This document shows, in pieces, positions 34,043 to 41,700 of a stretch of 64,000 bases of DNA (position 1 is the stretch's first letter; every line of letters begins with the position of its first letter). The stretch covers positions 62,001 through 126,000 of the forward strand of contig NZ_JACXIZ010000016.1 of assembly GCF_014705605.1 (NCBI RefSeq). Reading direction: 5' to 3'. Source of the stretch: Paenibacillus sabuli (GTDB lineage Bacteria > Bacillota > Bacilli > Paenibacillales > Paenibacillaceae). The position numbers and the translations under genes were made by a program. The notes beneath the pieces were generated by a model. That model searched no databases and had not been told where the DNA came from. It was given only the letters and a program-made list of their open reading frames with translations.

Positions 34043-35149
34043 TCAGCTACTCCTCCCTGATTCGATCCCATCCGCTGCCGCCAGGGAGAACCAGAATCGG
34101 GCGCCTCCGCCGGGGGCCGCCTCGACGCCGATCTCACCGCCATGCTGCTCGACGAGCAGTCGGGCAATCGATAGCCCCAGCCCGGCGCCGCCCCCATCGC
34201 GGCTGCGCGAGCGGTCAATACGGTAGAAGCGCTCGAAGATCCGGTCGCGCTCCTCGGGCGTGACGCCCGGCCCTTCGTCGATCACGGCGATCCGGATCTG
34301 CCGGGCGGACGCCGCCTGCGTCTCGATTGTGATCCGCCCGCCTGCCGGCGAGTGCCGGATGGCGTTCTCGAGCAGATTCTGCAGGACGCGAACGAGTGAG
34401 CGCTCGGGCATCTGCACGGCGAGCGGACGCTCGGGCGCGCTCGCCTGGAGCTGGAGCGACTTCGCCGCGAGCTGCGGCGCGAAGCGCGGGAGCAGCTCGA
34501 CGAGGAGGTCCTCGACGACCGTCGAGACGGGGTCGCCGGTCCGGGCGCCATCGCCTGGGCCGTGCGAGCCGTGAGGACCGGCCTCCGCGTCTGCGGCGTC
34601 CAGCGTCGACAGGTCGAATACATCCTGGATCAGCTCGCCCAGCCGGATCGTCTCGGCGCGGATCGTGCCGACATAGCGCCGGACGGCGTCCTCGTCGGTG
34701 ACGACGCCGTCCTCGAGCGCCTCGGCGTAGGCCTGGAGCGAGGCGAGGGGTGTGCGCAAGTCATGCGCGATATTCGCCACCAGCTGGCGCTGGGCCTGCT
34801 CCCCGGCGACGACCTGCGCGAAGCTGCGCTCCAGATTGGCGGCCATCGTGTTGAATTGCCCGGCCAGCTCCCGGAACTCGGCGAGTCCGGCGTCCGCGAC
34901 GCGCGCCGTCAGCTCGCCCGAAGCGACGCGCGCCGCGCCGCGTCTCATGCGCCGCACGCTCGCTTCGAGCGGGCGCACCAGCAAGAAGTGCAGCGCGGCC
35001 GATACGATCCCGGCGGACACGGTCGCGGCGCCGAGCCAGATCAATTGCTCGCGGGTCACGAGCATGAAGCGAAAAAAAACAAGCAGCAGGATAATGATAA
35101 AGGCGATGCTGATGCAGTTGGCCAGCAGCAGGTAGGTGCGCAGCCTCAT
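34043..35149 (-). CDS. Sensor histidine kinase with minimal extracytoplasmic loop
   Basis: Kinase of 368 residues. Two membrane helices (about 6-28 and 36-58) are separated by only about seven residues outside, so the signal is likely perceived in the membrane or via a partner. A HAMP domain follows (RPLEASVRRM), then HisKA with the H-box IAHDLRTPLASLQ, and HATPase with NLLENAIRHSP, DEGPGV and GAGLGLSIARLLVEQHGG. The start overlaps the regulator stop in an ATGA arrangement. Third gene of the operon that also encodes a Met-rich lipoprotein and a molybdoenzyme; it is likely to control this operon. Confidence 0.94.
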   Translation of the reverse strand: MRLRTYLLLANCISIAFIIILLLVFFRFMLVTREQLIWLGAATVSAGIVSAALHFLLVRPLEASVRRMRRGAARVASGELTARVADAGLAEFRELAGQFNTMAANLERSFAQVVAGEQAQRQLVANIAHDLRTPLASLQAYAEALEDGVVTDEDAVRRYVGTIRAETIRLGELIQDVFDLSTLDAADAEAGPHGSHGPGDGARTGDPVSTVVEDLLVELLPRFAPQLAAKSLQLQASAPERPLAVQMPERSLVRVLQNLLENAIRHSPAGGRITIETQAASARQIRIAVIDEGPGVTPEERDRIFERFYRIDRSRSRDGGGAGLGLSIARLLVEQHGGEIGVEAAPGGGARFWFSLAAADGIESGRSS

Positions 35150-35955
35150 GACGGCGTGCCGCCCGTGCCCAGCTTGTACCCGATTCCCCACACCGTCTTG
35201 ATGTAGGTCGGATCAGAGGGGTTGGGCTCGACCTTCTCGCGCAGCCGCCGCACATGGACGGTCACCGTCGTCGTGTCGCCGTCGTAGGCCATGTCCCAGA
35301 TCGCGCTCAGGAGCTGATTGCGGGAGAAGACCTTGCCCGGATATGTAGCGAGCAGCTGCAAGAGATCGAATTCCTTGGCCGTCAGCTCCGCCTCCCGGCC
35401 CTGGACGACCACCCGCCGCTCGTCGGGGTAGATCGTCAGGCCGTCGAAGACGATCGCTCCCGCATGCGCGCTGCACTGGTCGATCTCGCCGCCCGTCGCC
35501 GCGCCCTGCGATCCCGGCCCGCCATAGGCCGAGCCGCCGACTAGCGGAGGGTGTCTGTGGTAGGATTGTGCCGCGTCGACATTGCCGCCATGACCGGCAC
35601 GGCGCAAAATATTGCGCACCCGCAGCACCAGTTCGCGCGGACTGAAGGGCTTGGTGAGATAGTCGTCGGCGCCCATCGTCAGCCCGAGTAGCCGGTCGGC
35701 CTCCTCGCCGCGCGCGGTCAGCATGATGATCGGGGTGTCGGCCTGGCCGCGCACGGTGCTGCAGACCTCCAGGCCGCCGAGCCGGGGCATCATCAGGTCG
35801 AGTACGAGCAGATGCGGTCGATGCGCGGCCCAGAGGCGAAGCGCTTGCTCGCCGTCGGCGGCGATCCATACGGCGTAGCCCTCGCGTTCGAGGTAGCGCC
35901 GGCATACGTCGGTAATGTTGGATTCGTCATCAGCTACTACGATTCGCGCTGTCAC
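35146..35955 (-). CDS. OmpR/PhoB-family response regulator
   Basis: Regulator of 269 residues. The receiver domain has VVADDE, phospho-acceptor Asp in LLVLDLMMPRLGG, and the Lys in YLTKPFSPREL. An unusually long Gly/Ser/His-rich linker (about 125-160) leads to a winged-helix domain with LTAKEFDLLQLLATYPGKVFSR and VTVHVRRLREKVEP. GTG 35955 follows GGGGAGGTG. It overlaps the kinase gene by 4 bp. Long linkers of this sort are unusual but not disabling. It lies directly behind the Met-rich lipoprotein gene. Confidence 0.94.
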   Translation of the reverse strand: MTARIVVADDESNITDVCRRYLEREGYAVWIAADGEQALRLWAAHRPHLLVLDLMMPRLGGLEVCSTVRGQADTPIIMLTARGEEADRLLGLTMGADDYLTKPFSPRELVLRVRNILRRAGHGGNVDAAQSYHRHPPLVGGSAYGGPGSQGAATGGEIDQCSAHAGAIVFDGLTIYPDERRVVVQGREAELTAKEFDLLQLLATYPGKVFSRNQLLSAIWDMAYDGDTTTVTVHVRRLREKVEPNPSDPTYIKTVWGIGYKLGTGGTPS

Positions 35956-35982
35956 CGCCGCACCTCCCCCTTTGCTGGACGT

Positions 35983-36222
35983 CTACTTCTCGCGTTCGTC
36001 CATCGACTCCATGTCGCCGTCTTGCATGTCTTGTTCGTCCATCGACTCCATGTCGCCGTCTTGCATGTCTGGTTCGCCCATCGACTCCATGTCGCCGTCT
36101 TGCATGCCTGCGGTATTCCTGTTCGTCGATTCCTCGTTCATCCCGTTGTTGCAGGCAGCCAGCACCAGCATGACACTCAGCAGCAGACCCATCAAGCTCC
36201 ACGTTTTACGCATTTGTCGCAC
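35983..36222 (-). CDS. Small Met-rich lipoprotein with three 13-residue repeats
   Basis: Lipoprotein of 79 residues. Signal peptide with the lipobox VLAAC (Cys24). The mature chain (56 residues) is acidic and carries ten Met, nine of them in three tandem repeats of MQDGDMESM plus four variable residues (residues 40-78). No Cys beyond the lipid anchor. GTG 36222 is used because AAAGGGG sits ten bases upstream; ATG 36213 is the alternative. It is the first gene of an operon with a response regulator, kinase and a heme/molybdenum oxidoreductase. I do not recognise a named family. By analogy with Met-rich oxidant-scavenging peptides beside YedY/MsrP, it may be an oxidisable Met sink or a metal binder; this is inference. 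Confidence 0.8.
   Translation of the reverse strand: MRQMRKTWSLMGLLLSVMLVLAACNNGMNEESTNRNTAGMQDGDMESMGEPDMQDGDMESMDEQDMQDGDMESMDEREK
35989..36105 (-). repeat. Three tandem 39-bp repeats inside the Met-rich lipoprotein gene
   Basis: Three nearly identical 39-bp units encode the 13-residue Met/Asp repeats. DNA identity is very high, so the copy number probably varies between strains by slippage or recombination. Confidence 0.9.
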
Positions 36223-36332
36223 AATCGCTCATCCCCTTTCAGTATGCAGACCGGGAGGTCTTGCATTTCTGAGCTTACAGGGAAGAGCTAACCGAATTCG
36301 AACGATTGTCTTACTAGTGTATCGAATAAATA

Positions 36333-36443
36333 TTACGAAATCCTTACGGCGAGCACGATCAGCACGAGGAGCAGGAGCGCACCGATGCCAAAAACAAGCA
36401 GCCCAAGGTCACACGGCCCCCCGTCGGCTCCTTGACACGGCAT
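36333..36443 (-). CDS. Possible 36-residue single-pass membrane peptide
   Basis: A minus-strand frame from ATG 36443 encodes a short polar N-terminus with two Cys (MPCQGADGGPCD) and then one hydrophobic helix, GLLVFGIGALLLLVLIVLAV, ending RIS. The composition is that of a real transmembrane peptide, and tiny single-pass proteins are common in sporulating Firmicutes. No strong ribosome site is visible and there is no neighbour in the same direction close by, so the call is tentative. Confidence 0.35.
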   Translation of the reverse strand: MPCQGADGGPCDLGLLVFGIGALLLLVLIVLAVRIS

Positions 36444-36601
36444 CGATGTACATGATCCTATTCCACAAGGCGTGCCTGATCTCCTCCCCGACAGCAAAGA
36501 CCTGGGGTTCCGAGAAGCGGCAGCGGGAAATGTATGAGAGGCGGGGGGCGTGAATATGAAGGGCGCGTTCGGGCGCGGGGTGACGCCAATTGGAGGGCAG
36601 C

Positions 36602-36740
36602 TCTAATGGACACCAGCGAACCCCAGCGACGCCTAGCGGTGATATCCACCACCTACACAGCGGATAATCCCCGCTAAGCGTTTCGTATGACCGCTAGGCG
36701 GCGAAGGGCATCTAAGGCGCTCACTTTGTCCATTAGAGCC
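36602..36740. repeat. Interspersed palindromic repeat, copy 2
   Basis: About 140 bp starting TCTAATGGACACCAGCG and ending TTTGTCCATTAGAGC, so its ends are near-perfect inverted repeats (TCTAATGGAC/GTCCATTAGA). Internal CGCTAAGCG-type palindromes match those of copy 1 at 21339-21478. It lies between the Met-rich lipoprotein promoter region and the HD-GYP gene. Non-coding. Confidence 0.7.
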
Positions 36741-36911
36741 GTCATCCGGTCGATGGCATCGTCGCTTCTCCGCTCTATCGGGGCAGGCCGTCAGCGCGAG
36801 TCGCTTCTTCTCGACCCCTAACCGCAGGCGGGAGACGCCTGGGTAACCAAAAAGCCTGAATTTTCCGAAAATAATGTGCACGCACAGGCAACGATTAACC
36901 GTTGTAGCCGT

Positions 36912-37973
36912 CTACTCGTGCAGGACTCGGGTAATGAATGCCGTAGGGTGAACGGTCAAGTCCATGACATCGTGCTGAATCGGCATCATTTGCTTGTCGA
37001 ACATCAGCGTAATCTCCGGCCGTTGGCTATACGTCGCGCGGGTCCCGGTGACAAGTCCTGCACGGCCGTCGTTGAGCTGAACGACGCTGCCAAGCGGGTA
37101 GATAATGACGATTTCGTTGAAGCTGTTGACAACCCGCGAGTCGAAGAGATAATCGCCCGCGCCGAGAATGTATTCGATGGCCTCGTAGGGCTGATAGGCC
37201 GCACGATAAGCGCGGTGGCTGCGCAGCGCCATGTAAACGTCCGAGACCGAGATGATTCGTGCATACAAGTGCATTTTGTCATTGTGCAAGTGCTGCGGGT
37301 AGCCCGAACCGTTGAAACGTTCGTGATGTTGAAGCGCACCCAGCGCAATTTCCTCGGCAAACTCGTTCTTCAGAAACATGTAGCCGGCAATCGTATGCTC
37401 GTGCATCATGGTGGCTTGTCGGGCATCGTAGGTGCCGATATGATGGAGCAACTCCCGATCCAGAAAGCATTTCCCGAAATCGCACATAAGCGCCGCCTTG
37501 CCCAATTGAACCAGGGGCGTCTTGCCCAGCTCCATCTGCATGCCGGTCGAAACGGACAGCACGGCAACCTGAACAGCATGGAAGAACGTCGTATCCCCAG
37601 TCAGCTTAATCTTGAACATTACATTCAGCAGCGCATGGTCGCGAAGTATTTCTTCAAATACCTCTTCGACGAGCAGCCGAAGATCCTGCTTTTTGGCATC
37701 CGGCTTGATTAATCGCCGAATCGACTGATTGACCAGCAGTTCCAACTCATCGCGGGTCAGCGTGATCGGGTCGAGCGACAGTGCGATGGTCTCTCCCACA
37801 TCGCCGGGTTCTTCGCGCACCTCAATTTCTGTAATATTGAAATTTTTCAAACGGTTCAAGTAACGTTCCGTCAGTTTGACACCTTTGGCGATCAGCACCT
37901 TACCTTCTGAATTGTAGATGTCCTTGGTCGCAATCATACCGGGCTTGACCGCATGGATATTGACAGCACTCAT
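36912..37973 (-). CDS. HD-GYP-type protein with a variant active site
   Basis: Cytoplasmic protein of 353 residues. An N-terminal domain (about 1-100) of the type found before HD-GYP modules precedes the phosphodiesterase-like domain. The HD-GYP order is visible: FFHAVQVAVLS, ALMCDFGKCFLD, MHEHTIAGYMFL, LGALQHHERFNGSGYPQHL and ISVSDVYMALRSHRAYR. In typical enzymes the second motif is HDIGK and the fifth block HHE..DG.GYP; here the His is Cys and the Asp is Asn. It may be a weak or inactive c-di-GMP phosphodiesterase acting as a receptor, or have another metal site. ATG 37973 is preferred for its spacing to GGGGAGGA. The two c-di-GMP riboswitches at 48-51 kb make second-messenger input plausible. 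Confidence 0.85.
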   Translation of the reverse strand: MSAVNIHAVKPGMIATKDIYNSEGKVLIAKGVKLTERYLNRLKNFNITEIEVREEPGDVGETIALSLDPITLTRDELELLVNQSIRRLIKPDAKKQDLRLLVEEVFEEILRDHALLNVMFKIKLTGDTTFFHAVQVAVLSVSTGMQMELGKTPLVQLGKAALMCDFGKCFLDRELLHHIGTYDARQATMMHEHTIAGYMFLKNEFAEEIALGALQHHERFNGSGYPQHLHNDKMHLYARIISVSDVYMALRSHRAYRAAYQPYEAIEYILGAGDYLFDSRVVNSFNEIVIIYPLGSVVQLNDGRAGLVTGTRATYSQRPEITLMFDKQMMPIQHDVMDLTVHPTAFITRVLHE

Positions 37974-37993
37974 AGGCATTCCTCCCCAACTCT

Positions 37994-38461
37994 CTATATG
38001 CCAAAAGTATCATATAAATTGAGGAGCATCAATACGCTTGTAACCGATAAATCGCTTCCACAAAAAAATAAAATTTGAATTGGACATATGGATAAAATGA
38101 TCACAGGCTGATCCCCCCGCCCGAGTTTCTCCAGCGTGACGCCATACGACTTGTAAAAGGTCGCGTCAATGGCCATTTGCTTCAAGACCGTATCGTTGCG
38201 CAGGCGCAGCATCTCCTCGGGCGTGAAGGCGGCCACAAAGCATCCTTTGCCTGTGACCGTGTGGATCAGAGCGCCGCGTTCCAGCGCTTCCCAGGCTTTC
38301 TTGACGGTGATGACGCTCACCGAGAGCTCCAGGGCGGCTTGTCGAATGGGGGGCAGGCAATACCCGCTTTCAAGCTCGCCTTTTAGAATCTGGGCGCCGA
38401 TTTGTTCGTAGAGCTGCTGGTAAATCGGTTTTTCGGAGCGATTCGAAAGCGTGACGTTCAT
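37994..38461 (-). CDS. GntR-family regulator (YtrA type) with an aberrant C-terminus
   Basis: Encodes 155 residues. Residues 1-115 are a normal YtrA-type GntR protein: PIYQQLYEQIGAQILKGEL, a winged helix with PPIRQAALELSVSVITVKKAWEALE, GKGCFV and a short helical C-terminal part. After YGVTLEKL, where these proteins normally end in another short helix, the frame runs into an unrelated hydrophobic tail (VIILSICPIQILFFC). The gene is therefore probably truncated or fused by deletion. ATG 38461 overlaps the stop of an ABC-2 permease fragment. Such regulators usually control their linked ABC exporter, which is mostly gone here. Confidence 0.7.
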   Translation of the reverse strand: MNVTLSNRSEKPIYQQLYEQIGAQILKGELESGYCLPPIRQAALELSVSVITVKKAWEALERGALIHTVTGKGCFVAAFTPEEMLRLRNDTVLKQMAIDATFYKSYGVTLEKLGRGDQPVIILSICPIQILFFCGSDLSVTSVLMLLNLYDTFGI

Positions 38462-38619
38462 AACAGCTCGACCTTCAAAAAGCGCTTCGCCGCCAGTCGG
38501 TAGGCAAGCAGGGTGAAAGCGGCGAAAAGCGCGATGCCTGCGATCAGAATGGCGAGCTGCAGCGGTGTATTCTCCAGCCCGGAGCCATAGAAGACGTCTC
38601 TCGCCCATGGACTGTGTAT
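38458..38619 (-). pseudogene. C-terminal stub of an ABC-2 type permease
   Basis: The minus-strand frame, opening right after a stop, encodes about 53 residues with one strong membrane helix (LAILIAGIALFAAFTLLAYRL) and the typical ABC-2 permease ending AAKRFLKVELL. The stop TGA overlaps the start of the GntR-type gene (ATGA), the coupling expected of an intact operon. Everything upstream of the last helix is missing; the region to 38675 contains nothing recognisable. A deletion has removed the exporter. Confidence 0.6.
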
Positions 38620-38674
38620 TCACAATGTATCACGCATGAAGCGATAATTTAACGGTCGCAGTATCGGACGCAGC

Positions 38675-38708
38675 AAAAAGCCTCAACCCCGCGAGTGGGG
38701 TTGAGGCT
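38675..38708 (-). terminator. Intrinsic terminator of the large secreted-protein gene
   Basis: AGCCTCAACCCC pairs with GGGGTTGAGGCT; reading leftward it is followed by TTTTTGCTG. It starts 17 bp after the stop at 38725. Confidence 0.93.
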
Positions 38709-38724
38709 GCGCCGCCGCCAGAGG

Positions 38725-41700
38725 TTACAATTCAACCCTTCCACTCAGAACGGAATAGCTCTCGTTGCCCGCCGCATCCAGCGCCGATACCTGGAAGCGG
38801 TACGTCGCGCCTGTGGGCAGCGGGGCGGTGACGTAGTCGGTGGCAGTGGCAGGGACGGTGTCCAGCAGGACATCATCCCTATAGATCCGGTAGTGCGTCA
38901 CTCCCACGATATCTTCGGCCGGGTCCCAGCTCAGCTCGGCTTCGTCGGATGCGCTCAGTCCGATCTCCAGCTCGCTGTCGGTCGGCCAATAAGGCGCCCT
39001 CCTGTCTGCGAATGCGCCCGGCAGCTCGAGCAAATGCGACGTGTCCTGCCCGAACGGCTCGTACACCTCGCGCAGCACGTCGGTGAATTGATTGCCGAGG
39101 GCGGTGTGGCCGTACAGGCCGCTCATCAGCACCAGTCCGTCGGCCATTTGCTCCAGCTGATTGTTCTCGATAAGGACGTTCAAATTGTCGCGGTCCTCCG
39201 GCGTAAACACCGGATTGCCGTCGCTGGACAGCGTCGCCGCCGAAGAGACGATGCCGGAAAACTTCTGATGCCGCGGCGTCGAGATCGGCTCCTGGCTGCC
39301 GTACAAGTAATTGTCTCTGATCTCAATGCCGTAAACGCCTGTCGCATAAAAAAGACCGCCTACATTCTTCCGATTCGAGACCGCAATGATGCCCGACGCA
39401 TGTCCCGTGCCCGGCGTGCCGAGCAGTTGGTTGCCCTTCACGTTGACAAAATAAGTGGGCGTATAACGGCCCGTCTGCACTGCACCGGTGGAAGCGATAT
39501 AAATGCCGTCTGTATTGGTCAGGGTATTGTCGACGACAACGGCGTCGATGGCGTTGCCGTACAACCAGACCCCGCGCTGATTGTCGGTCAGCTCATTCCG
39601 GTAGACGGTGATATGGTCATTCGGAGCGATCAGCGAGAACTTGCTCGTGCGGTCCGGGACGACATCCCATTCCTCCATCAACGTATACGTCGTGCCCGAT
39701 GTATACTGCACCTCGCGATACTGTCCCAGTCCCGTCCCGTCCACGATGACAATCTGCAGCGTACCTCGGCGCAAGGTGATCGGCTCGGGCAACGGCTGGG
39801 TCGGCGCCAGCGTGATCGTGTCGGCAGTCGCCCCGAGCACTTCGCCCACAGAGAAGTAAGCGCCCGGCATTTCCGCCATAATCGACTCTCCGTCGTTGTT
39901 GTACGTCGTCTTCAGGCTGGCCCCGGTCGTGCGGACAATGTTATTCTCGACGTGGCTGTTCGACTTGATGCTGATGCCGTGCACCTGCACATCCATTTCC
40001 CCGCGCATCACGAATTCATTATCGCGAATGAACGTATAATCGGCCGTGATCGGCATCTGACTGTAGCTGTACTCCAGATAGTTGCCCGAAGATTGCACAT
40101 AGCGGTTCATATAGATGCGGTTATATTGCGCGACCCAGCCAATCATGCGATTGTCCTTGATGATCAGCCGCTCATCGCCGATCGCAAGCATCCCTTGTCC
40201 GCGGCCGCTTCCCTGGGAGGTATCGACGGGATCGAGCACCGGATATTCGATGCTCGTCTCGACTACGAACATTTCGCTGGCGGTTCGCTTCGTCATATCG
40301 TCGACGGCCGCGCCCCAATCGTGACCGAGCCAGATAAAGGCGTCCGGATACATGGCATCGTCCGCCGCGCGAATTCCGATTTTGGCGATTCCCGTACGTC
40401 CCTCGGTTTTGCCGTCGCCGGCTGCCTGGATAAAGTTCGCTTTGCCGCCGATATGATAGAGCATCGTGCTGTCGGGCCCGTCGCCCATCAATACGATCTC
40501 GCTGGGCAATTGCACGATGGAGGCATGGAAGGTACCGGTGGGCAAATAAACAACGCCGCCCCCGTCGCTCTTGGCCGCCGCAATCGCCGCCTGGATCGCA
40601 GTCGTGTCGTCGATGCCATCGTCCGCAAGGGCGCCGTAATCCGTCACATCCAGCACATTGTCCCAATCAAAGTGGTCGGCCCAGGCCACGCCCAGTCCGA
40701 GCGGATCCTCGCCCGGGGAGACGACGGTCAGCGTCTGTCCGCTCTGCACCGCGCTCCAGGTCTGCCCGCCGTCGTTGGAGACGCGCACCTCGTATTCGCC
40801 GAGTGGTACGTCCTCGACCACAAATCGCAAGGAATAGGGGGTCAGCTCGGTAACCGGCACCTCGTAGGCGTTCGTACCATTGTCCAGTCGAACCTTCGTC
40901 TCCTCTTCCGCATCGAATTCGCGCGCCTGGAAATTCCGGCCCGATACGTCGATGGACAATCCCTCGAAGGCCTCGTAGTCCGACAGGAACAACGGACGCG
41001 GCGTATTCAGATCGAATGGCGCGCTCCATCCCTGCGCATTGCTGACCCATAGCCGATACGAGCCCGGCGAGATCGTCGAAGGGAGCAACATCTGCATAAA
41101 CTGACCGCGCAGTTCATCTTTTTGAATGATGTCCAGCTCGACCGCTCCTACTGACGGCGTCGGACCGGCGGATGCCAGGGGCTCGATGACCGCCTTCACG
41201 TCGTCCCAATCGTCTGCCTGCATGGCATGACCGCTCACCTGTACTAACGTGCCGGGCTTCACGGCATCAGTCGCGCGCAGCAGTAGCGGCTCCAATTCCC
41301 ACTCCGGCGTCAGGACGTCCAATGCAGTGACCGCTTCAGCTCGATCCAGCAGATCGACATCGTTTGGCTCCGTCCACGCTCTGATCCCGAACTCACCTGC
41401 ATAAGGCGGCGTATAGACCAGGGAGGCCGTGCCGCTACCGTCGGTCTCGGCCTCGCCGATGACCGGATCGATGTAGGTGCCTACATATTCCCCTTCCAGC
41501 TCGAATTTTACCGTGTAGCCTGCGATCGGATCCTCGTGCTCATCGGTCAACACAGCGGTCAGCTCGACCGGTTGACCCGGAGCTGCGACGGAATAGGGGG
41601 CTTGTACCCACGCCAGACTGGTGGGATCATAGCTGGCCGTCACATAGGAGACCGCAGCGGAAGGCAACGAATACAACGTGCCGGAAATACTTTGAAGGGC

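Noticed and set aside
35989-36105. Regular 39-bp repeats considered as a CRISPR array
   Set aside because: The repeats are contiguous without unique spacers and are in frame within a lipoprotein gene.
36775-36911. GC-rich structured stretch before the HD-GYP gene end considered as a riboswitch
   Set aside because: No match to the core motifs of any riboswitch class that I can recognise.
38695-41052. A 785-codon plus-strand frame opposite the large secreted protein
   Set aside because: Antisense mirror of a GC-rich gene; no start site, no domain and a repetitive Arg/Asp/Ile composition.
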